Below, piece after piece: positions 1-5,729 of a stretch of DNA of 8,819 nucleotides; position 1 is the stretch's first letter, and each line of letters opens with the position of its first letter. The notes beneath the pieces were generated by a model, which had not been told where the DNA came from, ran no database searches, and saw only the letters and a program-made list of their open reading frames with translations. Origin of the DNA: DAIOGN01 sp036745245 (GTDB lineage Bacteria > Zixibacteria > MSB-5A5 > JAUVRN01); NCBI GenBank assembly GCA_036745245.1, contig DAIOGN010000128.1, positions 1 through 8,819 of the forward strand, written 5' to 3'. The position numbers and the translations under genes were made by a program.

Positions 1-648
1 CAGCGGACCGGCCAGAAGCAGCTGCGAAAACACGTCGGGCGACGGGGTGATGATGGCCGAAACGATGAGGATCGCCACCACGATGAGCCGGCGCCTGCGC
101 CTGAGCCCCTCGGCCGACACCACGCCGAGCCGTCCCAGGAGAAACACCACCACCGGCAGTTCGAACACCACCCCGAATCCCAGGACCATCCATCCCACAA
201 ACGAGACATAACGACTCACAGTAATCATGGGCACCAGGCTGTCCGACCCGAACTCCAGGAGGAATTCCACTGCGACGGGGACCACCAGGTAGAAGCAGAA
301 TGCGGCGCCTGTCACGAAGAAGAGAGTGAGGGCCAGGGCCACCGGCACCACCCATCGCACCTCTCGTGCCGAGAGGCCGGGTGCGATGAATCGCCATGCC
401 TGGTAGAACACCACGGGAGACGCCGCGAACAGTCCGAAGAACAGGGCGATCTTCAGCTTGACGGCGAAGGCTTCCGCCACCCCCGTGAAGTACACCTTCC
501 CGACCGGGCGGATGAGAAATTCGAGAACGCGGTCGGAGACGAAATAGCCTCCGATCGAGAGGAGGAGAACCGCGCCGAGGCTCACCAGGAGGCGCGACCG
601 AAGCTCCTCGAGGTGATCCAGGAGGGACATCTCCCCCGGCCGCGACAT
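1..648 (-). CDS. tatC: Sec-independent protein translocase TatC (3' end cut by window edge)
   Basis: TatC is the multi-spanning inner-membrane receptor of the twin-arginine translocon, which binds RR signal peptides together with TatB and exports folded proteins. 216 codons are present, open to the left edge. The family is usually about 240-260 residues, so the last helix and tail are missing. Visible hallmarks are HLEELRSR near residues 12-19, FYQAWRFIAPGL at 81-92, FGVVFELP at 158-165 with the conserved membrane Glu at 163, a basic cytoplasmic run RRRRR at 183-187, and TPSPDVFSQ at 201-209. Hydrophobic segments lie at about 18-36, 64-82, 98-125, 146-172 and 186-203. The start is uncertain. 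ATG at 648 has no Shine-Dalgarno in the present sequence because a repeat element ends 7 bases upstream. A second ATG at codon 7 follows GGGGGAG with no spacing. I favour 648, because the inferred pre-insertion sequence supplies a well-spaced GAAGGG. It is the last visible gene of the ilvE-rpiB-glyA-cutA-nrdR series. Confidence 0.95.
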   Translation of the reverse strand, partial: MSRPGEMSLLDHLEELRSRLLVSLGAVLLLSIGGYFVSDRVLEFLIRPVGKVYFTGVAEAFAVKLKIALFFGLFAASPVVFYQAWRFIAPGLSAREVRWVVPVALALTLFFVTGAAFCFYLVVPVAVEFLLEFGSDSLVPMITVSRYVSFVGWMVLGFGVVFELPVVVFLLGRLGVVSAEGLRRRRRLIVVAILIVSAIITPSPDVFSQLLLAGPL

Positions 649-655
649 GACGCTA

Positions 656-673
656 GTGTCGTGTCCCAGAGAT
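656..673 (+). repeat. Terminal inverted repeat, tatC-proximal arm
   Basis: This is the 18-base arm GTGTCGTGTCCCAGAGAT, identical to the reverse complement of 799-816. It is preceded by TA at 654-655. The tatC start codon (646-648) lies 7 bases beyond the arm, so this arm and the TA now occupy the place where a tatC ribosome binding site would be expected. Confidence 0.9.
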
Positions 674-767
674 AACTTGCATACGTCTCGTGAGGCATCG
701 CGGGGTCTGACGAGGCGTGACGACGAAGCGTATCAATGGGATACGGTGAGGAGTCACAACGAAGACA

Positions 768-782
768 GGCCCTGCGAGGGCC
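768..782. repeat. Compact GC hairpin inside the element
   Basis: GGCCCT (768-773), loop GCG (774-776), AGGGCC (777-782) form a perfect 6-bp stem. On the minus-strand transcript, which runs from nrdR towards tatC, it is followed by the moderately U-rich TGTCTTCGTT. It could slow or partly terminate transcription into tatC, but the U tract is too weak to call it a terminator. Confidence 0.5.
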
Positions 783-798
783 ACGAGAAATTCAAGGA

Positions 799-816
799 AT
801 CTCTGGGACACGACAC
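799..816 (-). repeat. Terminal inverted repeat, nrdR-proximal arm
   Basis: ATCTCTGGGACACGACAC on the plus strand is the exact reverse complement of 656-673, followed by TA at 817-818. Read on the minus strand, that TA plus the first G of the element form the nrdR TAG stop codon, so the element edge and the end of the gene coincide to the base. Confidence 0.9.
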
Positions 817-1271
817 TACCCTTCGCGCAGGCGCCTGATCTCTTCCACGAATTCGCGCCCTTCCTGGAACTTGCGGTACACCGACGCGAAGCGCACGTAG
901 GCTACGTCGTCCAGATCCCGCAGCTTTTCCATCACCAGTTCCCCGACGATCTTGGACGAGACCTCGCCCCCCCGGGCCCGCTCGTACAACTCGTTTTCGA
1001 TCTCCGTCACGAGGTCTTCGATGCGCGTCTCGGCGATGGGCCGTTTGCTGCACGCCACGCGGATGCCGTTGATCAGCTTGTCACGGTTGTAGGCTTCGCG
1101 GCGCAGGTCGTTTTTCATCACGACCAGTTCGATCCGCTCGATGTATTCGTAGGTGGTGTAGCGCTCCTTGCACGCGAGGCACTCCCGCCTTCGCCGCACG
1201 GCCCGCCCCTCCTGTGCCATGCGGGAATCGACGACCCGGTCCTCCATGTGCGTGCAGTACGGACACCTCAC
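816..1271 (-). CDS. nrdR: Transcriptional repressor NrdR of ribonucleotide reductase genes
   Basis: NrdR is a zinc-finger/ATP-cone repressor that senses ATP/dATP and shuts off nrd operons by binding paired NrdR boxes. The 151-residue product matches the family length of about 150-160. The N-terminal zinc ribbon has CPYC at residues 3-6 and CLAC at 31-34, and the family pattern VVDSR at 13-17 and RRRRECLACKERYTTYE at 26-42 is intact. The ATP-cone follows from about residue 49 to 139, ending in FASVYRKFQ. The start is GTG at 1271, chosen because the protein then begins MRCPYC as in the family. It overlaps the cutA stop as GTGA, which suggests translational coupling. The TAG stop lies on the edge of the inverted-repeat element but is predicted to be the original stop, because the same codon is rebuilt when the element is removed in silico. 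No NrdR box was seen in the window, so its targets are elsewhere. Confidence 0.97.
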   Translation of the reverse strand: MRCPYCTHMEDRVVDSRMAQEGRAVRRRRECLACKERYTTYEYIERIELVVMKNDLRREAYNRDKLINGIRVACSKRPIAETRIEDLVTEIENELYERARGGEVSSKIVGELVMEKLRDLDDVAYVRFASVYRKFQEGREFVEEIRRLREG

Positions 1272-1612
1272 GGTCGGTCGCCGCCCGGAGTCATGCTCTC
1301 CACCATCCAGTCGAGGTACTTGTCGAGCCCGTACGACACCGGCAACAGGAGCAGCTCCGGCACGTCGTACGGATGCACGGTGAGCAGCCGGTCTTTGAGT
1401 CGCGCCAGATCCACCGTGGCGGCCGTCTTGATCACCAGAAGGACTTCGTCGTTCTGCTCGATTTCACCCTGCCAGCGGTACACCGACGTGACGCGCGGAA
1501 TCACGTTTACACAGGCCGCCAGGCGCTCTTCCACGAGCGCACGGGCGAGCTTGAGCCCGCTCTCGAGATCGGGGGCGGTGCACAGGCCCACGCGCAGGTC
1601 ACTCTGGTTCAC
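1268..1612 (-). CDS. cutA: CutA1-like divalent-cation tolerance protein
   Basis: This is a small trimeric, PII-like fold protein. Members were named for copper/divalent-cation tolerance in E. coli, but their real biochemical role is unclear. The 114 residues match the family length. Signature stretches are LVEERLAACVNVIP at 26-39, YRWQGEI at 45-51, IKT at 61-63, HPYDVPEL at 80-87 and YLDWM at 99-103. Cys34 corresponds to the conserved Cys of the LAACVN motif. The start is GTG at 1612, 9 bases after the glyA stop, with GAGGG around that stop as a plausible Shine-Dalgarno. Its stop overlaps the nrdR start by GTGA. The gene sits between glyA and nrdR, two genes that are often adjacent. That placement gives it operon co-expression but no obvious pathway link. 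Confidence 0.93.
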   Translation of the reverse strand: MNQSDLRVGLCTAPDLESGLKLARALVEERLAACVNVIPRVTSVYRWQGEIEQNDEVLLVIKTAATVDLARLKDRLLTVHPYDVPELLLLPVSYGLDKYLDWMVESMTPGGDRP

Positions 1613-1621
1613 GGCGGTCCC

Positions 1622-2902
1622 TCACACCACGCCCAGAGGTTCAGTGGCCAGCCTCCGCTCGTACAGCGGGAAGCGCTCGCACAGAGCCTGCACGTCGGCG
1701 TGGACTAAGGCGAGCTCCTGCGGCTCGTCCTTGTGCTTCAGAGCCGTATCGATGAAACGTGCGATCTGGCGCATCTCGGCGGGCCCCATCCCGCGTGTGG
1801 TGATCGCGGGCGTACCCAGCCGCAGGCCCGACGTGATGAACGGCTTCTGCGGATCGAACGGCACGGTGTTCTTGTTCACCGTGATTCCGGCCGCTCCGAG
1901 CACGGCCTCCGCTTTCTTGCCCGTGAGGTCGGACCCCACAAACGAAATCAGCATGAGGTGTGTGTCGGTGCCTCCCGACACCAGGCGGTATCCCAGGTGG
2001 ATGAGCTCGGCGGCAAGCTCACGCGCGTTGGCCACGATGCGCTCCTGATACTGCCGGAAATCGGCCGTGGCGGCCTCCTTGAGAGCGACGGCCTTGGCCG
2101 CAATGATGTGCATGAGCGGCCCTCCCTGCAGCCCGGGCATCACCATCTTGTCGAGGGCCTCGGCGTATTGAGCCCGGCAGAGTACGAGTCCGCCGCGCGG
2201 GCCGCGCAGCGTCTTATGCGTGGTGGTGGTGACGAAGTCTGCGAAGGGCACAGGCGACGGATGCAGGCCGGCGGCCACGAGGCCCGCGATGTGCGCCATG
2301 TCCACCACAAGAATGGCCCCCACGGCAAGGGCGATCTGTTGAAAGCGCTCGAAGTCGAGCTGGCGCGGATAGGCCGACGCTCCCGCGATGATGAGTTTAG
2401 GGCGAACGGTCTCCGCCTGCTTCTGCAGGGCGTCGTAGTCGATGCGTTCGGTTTCGCGATCGACGCCATAAGCCTCGATCCGAAACAATCGCCCGGAGAA
2501 ATTTATGGGGTGTCCGTGGGTGAGGTGACCGCCCGATGACAGATCGAGACCCAGAATGGTGTCTCCCGGGACCAGAACCGTAAGGTAGGCGGCCATGTTG
2601 GCGCCCGACCCCGAATGCGGCTGAACGTTGGCGTGATCGGCTCCGAAGAGGCTCTCGGCACGCTCGATCGCGAGTCGCTCCACGACATCCACGAACTCGC
2701 AGCCACCGTAGTAGCGTTTTCCCGGATAGCCTTCGGCGTACTTGTTCGTGAGCACCGAACCGGCCGCTTCGAGCACGGCCTCGGAGACGAAGTTTTCGGA
2801 CGCGATCAATTCCAGACCGTCGGCCTGGCGGCGCGTCTCGTCATAGATGGCTCGTGCGACCTCAGGGTCGCATTCAAACAGCGCGCCTTGCCCGGAACCC
2901 AT
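1622..2902 (-). CDS. glyA: Serine hydroxymethyltransferase
   Basis: PLP-dependent cytosolic enzyme that interconverts serine plus tetrahydrofolate with glycine plus 5,10-methylene-tetrahydrofolate, the main source of one-carbon units for thymidylate, purine and methionine synthesis. The 426 residues fit bacterial GlyA (about 415-430). Visible active-site landmarks are ELIASEN at 31-37, KYAEGYPGKRYYGG at 54-67 with Glu57, SSGGHLTHG at 122-130, DMAH at 201-204 with the PLP-contacting Asp201, TTTTHKTLRGPRGG at 225-238 with the Schiff-base Lys230, and TSGLRLGTPAITTRG in the C-terminal domain with the carboxylate-binding Arg. The ATG at 2902 has a strong Shine-Dalgarno (AGGAGGG) about 6 bases upstream. 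rpiB ends 36 bases upstream and cutA begins 9 bases downstream. All key residues are present and nothing looks broken. Confidence 0.98.
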   Translation of the reverse strand: MGSGQGALFECDPEVARAIYDETRRQADGLELIASENFVSEAVLEAAGSVLTNKYAEGYPGKRYYGGCEFVDVVERLAIERAESLFGADHANVQPHSGSGANMAAYLTVLVPGDTILGLDLSSGGHLTHGHPINFSGRLFRIEAYGVDRETERIDYDALQKQAETVRPKLIIAGASAYPRQLDFERFQQIALAVGAILVVDMAHIAGLVAAGLHPSPVPFADFVTTTTHKTLRGPRGGLVLCRAQYAEALDKMVMPGLQGGPLMHIIAAKAVALKEAATADFRQYQERIVANARELAAELIHLGYRLVSGGTDTHLMLISFVGSDLTGKKAEAVLGAAGITVNKNTVPFDPQKPFITSGLRLGTPAITTRGMGPAEMRQIARFIDTALKHKDEPQELALVHADVQALCERFPLYERRLATEPLGVV

Positions 2903-2903
2903 T

Positions 2904-2918
2904 CTGCCCTCCTCGTGC
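2904..2918 (-). promoter_or_regulatory. Strong glyA Shine-Dalgarno
   Basis: The minus-strand sequence GAGGAGGGCAGA immediately precedes the glyA ATG, giving a near-consensus GGAGG with about 6 bases of spacing. It is the strongest ribosome binding site among the left-hand genes after ilvE, and suits a highly expressed enzyme. The 36-base rpiB-glyA gap shows no terminator. Confidence 0.7.
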
Positions 2919-2938
2919 CGCGATCCGCGAAGCCTTCG

Positions 2939-3400
2939 TCACCCGACGGGGCGTTTCCGCGACGATTCTTCGAGGCGGCCGATCTTTTCGAGCCTCCGTG
3001 CGTGACGCCCTCCCTCGAAGCGCGCCTCCAGCCACGACGACACGATGGCGCGCGCCTGTTCCGGCTCGACGTACTTCGACGGAATGGAAAGAACGTTGAC
3101 GTCGTTGTGCTGACGCGCCAGCTGCGCCATGTCGGTATTCAGCACCACGGCCGAGCGGATGCCCGCGAGTTTATTGGCCGCGATCGCCATGCCGGTGCCC
3201 GTCCAGCAGAACACCAGCCCGAGATCCGCCTCGCCTTCGGCCACGGCCCGGGCCGCCTTCCCTCCGAAGTCGGGATAGTCGACGGACTCGTCGGAGTCGG
3301 TGCCGAAATCGAGTACCTGGTGCCCTTGCGATTCGAGAAACCCGCGGATGTCACGCTTGAGACGGAACCCTTTGTGGTCGGCCCCCAGAGCGATCTTCAT
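2939..3400 (-). CDS. rpiB: RpiB/LacA/LacB-family ribose-5-phosphate isomerase B
   Basis: Cytosolic isomerase for ribose 5-phosphate and ribulose 5-phosphate in the non-oxidative pentose phosphate pathway; relatives also act on allose 6-phosphate. The 153 residues match the family (about 145-155). Visible are GADHKGF at 6-12 with Asp8/His9, ESVDYPDF at 38-45, the catalytic Cys65 in FCWTGTGMAIAANK at 64-77, RQHNDVNVL at 96-104 with the ring-opening His98, and the phosphate-contacting EGGRHARR at 129-136. The residue after Cys65 is Trp where the E. coli protein has Gly; I recall similar CWTG wording in RpiB-like proteins of other high-GC bacteria, so it is probably a subfamily trait. The ATG at 3400 overlaps the ilvE stop as ATGA, and no strong separate Shine-Dalgarno is seen, which suggests translational coupling. 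Substrate choice within the family cannot be settled from sequence. Confidence 0.94.
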   Translation of the reverse strand: MKIALGADHKGFRLKRDIRGFLESQGHQVLDFGTDSDESVDYPDFGGKAARAVAEGEADLGLVFCWTGTGMAIAANKLAGIRSAVVLNTDMAQLARQHNDVNVLSIPSKYVEPEQARAIVSSWLEARFEGGRHARRLEKIGRLEESSRKRPVG

Positions 3401-4377
3401 CGCGCGTGCGCCTTCGCCTCCGGTTTGGAGGGCGTCCTGGTGTCCTTCAGCACGTCACGTATGTACGTGAGCCAGCCGAAGTGATCCGGCGTCTCGCCGG
3501 TCACCACGCCGAAGAAGGCCTCCTGAAGCCGCTTCGTGAGCGGTCCGCACCGGCCCGTGCCCACCGGAATGCCATCCACCGACCGGATAGGCGTGATCTC
3601 GGCCGCCGACCCCGTGAAGAACACCTCATCTGCCAGGTACAGGGCCTCCCGCGGAATGTTTTCTTCAATGACCTTGATGTCCATCTCCGTGGCCAGGCGT
3701 ATCACGCAATTGCGCGTGATGCCGGGCAGGATGCTATTGCCGAACCCGGGCGTGATGAGCGCGCCGTCGCGCACCAGAAAGATGTTCTCGCCCGAGCCCT
3801 CGGACACGTGACCCGCGGTGTCCAGCGCGATCCCTTCCACGTAGCCGTGATGAATGGCCTCCAGCTTGATGAGCTGGGAGTTCATGTAGTTGGCGCCGCT
3901 TTTCGCCATGGCGGGAAAGGTGTTTGGAGCCATCCGGTTCCACGACGAGACGCAGACGTCCACGCCCGTGTCGAGCGCTTCGGCCCCCAGGTACTTGCCC
4001 CAGTTCCACACGGCAATGGTGAGATCCACCGGGCAGCCCCGCGGATCTACTCCCACATCTCCATAGCCGCGGTAAGCCACGGGTCGGAAGTAGGCCGCGT
4101 CGAGTTGGTTGACTTCCACCAGCTCACAGATCGCGCGCGCCACCTGCTCGCGGTCGAAGGGGATGGTCATGCGGTAGATCTTGGCCGAATTGTACAACCG
4201 GTCGACGTGCGACTTGAGTCGGAAGGCCGCCGGGCCGCGACTCGTAGCGTACACACGGCCGCCCTCGAACACGCTCGAACCGTAGTGCACGACGTGCGAA
4301 AGAACATGTATCCGGGCATCGTCCCAGTCTACGAGCTGCCCGTTCATCCAGATCTTCTTGACGGGAGAAAGTGGCAT
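3397..4377 (-). CDS. ilvE: Branched-chain amino acid aminotransferase
   Basis: Fold-type IV PLP enzyme that transfers the amino group between glutamate and the 2-keto acids of leucine, isoleucine and valine, the last step of their synthesis and first of their breakdown. The 326 residues agree with the family (about 305-330), with a short non-conserved basic tail. Hallmarks are HYGSSVFEGGR at 31-41, YFRPVAYRGYG at 96-106, AKSGANYMNSQL at 158-169 with the PLP Schiff-base Lys159, EGIALD at 181-186, and EGSGENIFLV at 193-202 with the PLP-contacting Glu193. D-amino acid transaminase and aminodeoxychorismate lyase share the fold, but GSSVFEGGR and the length favour IlvE. The ATG at 4377 has a consensus AAGGAG six bases upstream. 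It is the first gene of the left-hand series after a 200-base gap, so the promoter is expected just upstream. Confidence 0.95.
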   Translation of the reverse strand: MPLSPVKKIWMNGQLVDWDDARIHVLSHVVHYGSSVFEGGRVYATSRGPAAFRLKSHVDRLYNSAKIYRMTIPFDREQVARAICELVEVNQLDAAYFRPVAYRGYGDVGVDPRGCPVDLTIAVWNWGKYLGAEALDTGVDVCVSSWNRMAPNTFPAMAKSGANYMNSQLIKLEAIHHGYVEGIALDTAGHVSEGSGENIFLVRDGALITPGFGNSILPGITRNCVIRLATEMDIKVIEENIPREALYLADEVFFTGSAAEITPIRSVDGIPVGTGRCGPLTKRLQEAFFGVVTGETPDHFGWLTYIRDVLKDTRTPSKPEAKAHAR

Positions 4378-4380
4378 GTC

Positions 4381-4389
4381 CGTCTCCTT
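4381..4389 (-). promoter_or_regulatory. Consensus ilvE ribosome binding site
   Basis: On the minus strand AAGGAG is followed by ACGGAC and the ATG at 4377. The 6-base spacing is near ideal and decides the ilvE start codon. It is the best Shine-Dalgarno in the window. Confidence 0.75.
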
Positions 4390-4427
4390 GCGTATGCAGT
4401 GCCCCCGGGCGCTTTGGCCCTCTCGTC

Positions 4428-4456
4428 AACCTAGCCGGCCCGGAGCGCACCGGCAA
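4428..4456 (-). promoter_or_regulatory. Weak sigma70-type promoter candidate for the ilvE operon
   Basis: On the minus strand TTGCCG (4451-4456, 4 of 6 matches to TTGACA) is followed after exactly 17 bases by TAGGTT (4428-4433, 3 of 6 to TATAAT). This would give a leader of roughly 45 bases ending in the AAGGAG site. The spacing is ideal but the -10 is poor, and such hits occur by chance. Its position in the only sizeable gap before ilvE is the main support. Confidence 0.3.
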
Positions 4457-4471
4457 CACAATTCGCGCTCC

Positions 4472-4491
4472 CATGGCCGCCTGTGGCCACG
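4472..4491 (-). terminator. Possible terminator-like hairpin after the acyl-CoA dehydrogenase operon
   Basis: On the minus strand CGTGGCC, loop ACAGGC, GGCCATG form a 7-bp stem with one G-U pair. It lies between the stop of the second acyl-CoA dehydrogenase and the ilvE promoter candidate, where an operon end is expected. It has no proper U tract, so intrinsic termination is doubtful; a Rho-dependent end or a chance hairpin are equally possible. Confidence 0.25.
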
Positions 4492-4505
4492 CATGCGCGC
4501 TGCAC

Positions 4506-4520
4506 TGTATAGAGTCTACA
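4506..4520. promoter_or_regulatory. AT-rich imperfect palindrome in the ilvE upstream gap
   Basis: TGTATAGAGTCTACA has outer arms TGTA and TACA and pairs at 5 of 7 positions about its centre. It stands out as an AT-rich patch in GC-rich surroundings and has the size of a small operator half-site pair. The minus strand also reads TATACA, a -10-like hexamer, but no matching -35 is seen 16-18 bases upstream. Function is unproven. Confidence 0.2.
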
Positions 4521-4577
4521 CGATCCTTCCGGTGGTCGCGCGGGATCGGCACGGAGAAGGGTGGGGGGAGGCGGTCT

Positions 4578-5729
4578 TCAGGAAGTCTCGCGGCTGCGCA
4601 AGAGCTCGCGCGAAATGACGAGTCGTTGAATCTCGGAGGTGCCTTCACCGATTTCACACAGCTTCACGTCGCGGAAGAAGCGCTCCACCGGGTACTGGCG
4701 GCTGCACCCGTCGGTGCCCAGAATGCCGATGCCTGTGTAGGTGCAGAAGCGTCCCGCCTCCGACGCGAACAGCTTGGCCATCGCCGAATAGGGCCCGAAG
4801 CGCTCCCCGCGGTCCTTCATCTGCGCCGCCTGCATCACCAGAAGCCGCGCCGCCACGGTCTGGGTTTCCATGTCGGCGAGCTGAAACTGGATGCATTGTC
4901 GCGCCGCCAGGGGCTCCCCGTGTTCCTTCTTCTCCGCCGCGTACCGCAGAGCCACATCGAGAGCGCCCTGGCCCAGTCCCACCGCCATCGCACCGATAGA
5001 GATTCGTCCGCCGTCGAGTGTGGACATGAACTGTTTGAAGCCCTGCCCTTCGCCCCCGAGTCGCTGGGCATCGGGCACCCTGAGATCGTCGAAGTGAAGA
5101 AAGGCCGTGTCCGACCCCCGCAGCCCCATCTTGTCTTCCTTCTTGCCCGTCTTGAATCCGGGCATCGAGGGCTCCAGAATAAAATTCGTGATGGAGCCGG
5201 TGCCGGGCGAATCGTCGAGGCGCGCCGTCACTACGTGCGCGAAGGCGCGCGTGGCGTTGGTGCACCAGCACTTGGTGCCGTGGATGAGCCAGCTTCCGTC
5301 TGCCTGTTTGCGGGCCTTTGTGAGTGTGGCGCCGGCGTCGGACCCCGCCTGCGGTTCGGTGAGTCCAAACGCGAGAAGCTCTCCTTTGGCCGCGCGGGGG
5401 AGATAGCGGCGCTTCTGGTCGTCGGTCCCAAAACTCTGAATGGGAGCGCACCCGAGCGAGCAGTGTGCAGCGAGCATGAGGCACGTCGAACCGCACACGC
5501 GCCCCACTTCCTCGATGAGAATGGCGTACGATAACGTGTCGAGTCCAAGTCCGCCGTAGGCCTGGGCCACGGTGGCCCCCCACAGGCCCTCCTCCCTCAG
5601 CGCGGAGTTCACTTCGTCGGCGAACTCGCCTTCCCGATCCATCCGCTCGGCGTACGGCGCGATTCGTTCGAGAGCAAACGAACGCATTCGCCGTTGCCAC
5701 GCCTGATGCGATTGCGGGACCGCCGTCAT
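4578..5729 (-). CDS. Acyl-CoA dehydrogenase with divergent FAD-contact motifs
   Basis: FAD enzyme of the acyl-CoA dehydrogenase superfamily, expected to form the alpha,beta double bond of an acyl-CoA and pass electrons to ETF. The 383 residues match the family (about 380-390). Visible are FGLTEPQAGSDAG at 121-133 (flavin/substrate loop), FILEPSMPGF at 183-192, MGLRGSDTA at 201-209, and the catalytic-base region EIGEGTSEIQR at 359-369 with Glu362 as the predicted base. Two motifs differ from its neighbour and the usual family. RxxFG becomes KKEHG (267-271; Arg to Lys, Phe to His) and QxxGGxG becomes GILGTDG (335-341; Gln to Gly, Gly to Thr). In characterised members these contact the FAD of the adjacent subunit. 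The reading frame is intact, and neither alternative frame restores the motif. ATG at 5729 overlaps the upstream stop as ATGA. Substrate is unknown; it is not a close duplicate of the preceding dehydrogenase. Confidence 0.92.
   Translation of the reverse strand: MTAVPQSHQAWQRRMRSFALERIAPYAERMDREGEFADEVNSALREEGLWGATVAQAYGGLGLDTLSYAILIEEVGRVCGSTCLMLAAHCSLGCAPIQSFGTDDQKRRYLPRAAKGELLAFGLTEPQAGSDAGATLTKARKQADGSWLIHGTKCWCTNATRAFAHVVTARLDDSPGTGSITNFILEPSMPGFKTGKKEDKMGLRGSDTAFLHFDDLRVPDAQRLGGEGQGFKQFMSTLDGGRISIGAMAVGLGQGALDVALRYAAEKKEHGEPLAARQCIQFQLADMETQTVAARLLVMQAAQMKDRGERFGPYSAMAKLFASEAGRFCTYTGIGILGTDGCSRQYPVERFFRDVKLCEIGEGTSEIQRLVISRELLRSRETS

Larger units (their letters stand above)
654..818. 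mobile_element. MITE-like element with 18-bp terminal inverted repeats and TA flanks
   Basis: Seen directly: GTGTCGTGTCCCAGAGAT at 656-673 recurs as its exact reverse complement at 799-816. Both ends are flanked by TA (654-655 and 817-818), and a partial match (CAAG/CTTG after two mismatches) extends the arms inward. The unit without the TAs is 161 bp, with no convincing coding capacity and no transposase. Inside are a perfect 6-bp hairpin (768-782) and paired ATACG/CGTAT segments (681-685, 729-733). It fills the whole nrdR-tatC junction. Short length, perfect terminal repeats and a TA duplication are the usual form of a miniature inverted-repeat transposable element mobilised by an IS630/Tc1-mariner type transposase; the family assignment is inference from the TA alone. 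The alternative is a dispersed palindromic intergenic repeat without transposition history. Confidence 0.75.

Noticed and set aside
768..782. Intrinsic terminator after nrdR
   Set aside because: The hairpin is strong, but the following minus-strand bases are only moderately U-rich, and tatC lies downstream in the same direction. It is recorded as a hairpin only.
647..838. 63-codon plus-strand ORF spanning the repeat element
   Set aside because: It begins inside the tatC start region, is formed mostly of the MITE-like repeat and its ends, ends inside nrdR, and resembles no family. It is more likely a chance frame through the element.
4700..4735. Compensated frameshift as explanation for GILGTDG in the second acyl-CoA dehydrogenase
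   Set aside because: Translation of both alternative minus-strand frames across this stretch does not restore Q-x-x-G-G-x-G, and the flanking conserved sequence is in frame on both sides.
3406..5534. Long plus-strand ORFs of 342 and 387 codons (3406-4434 and 4371-5534)
   Set aside because: They lie antisense to ilvE and the second acyl-CoA dehydrogenase, whose protein families are clear. The composition is that of GC-rich shadow frames, with no recognisable domain.
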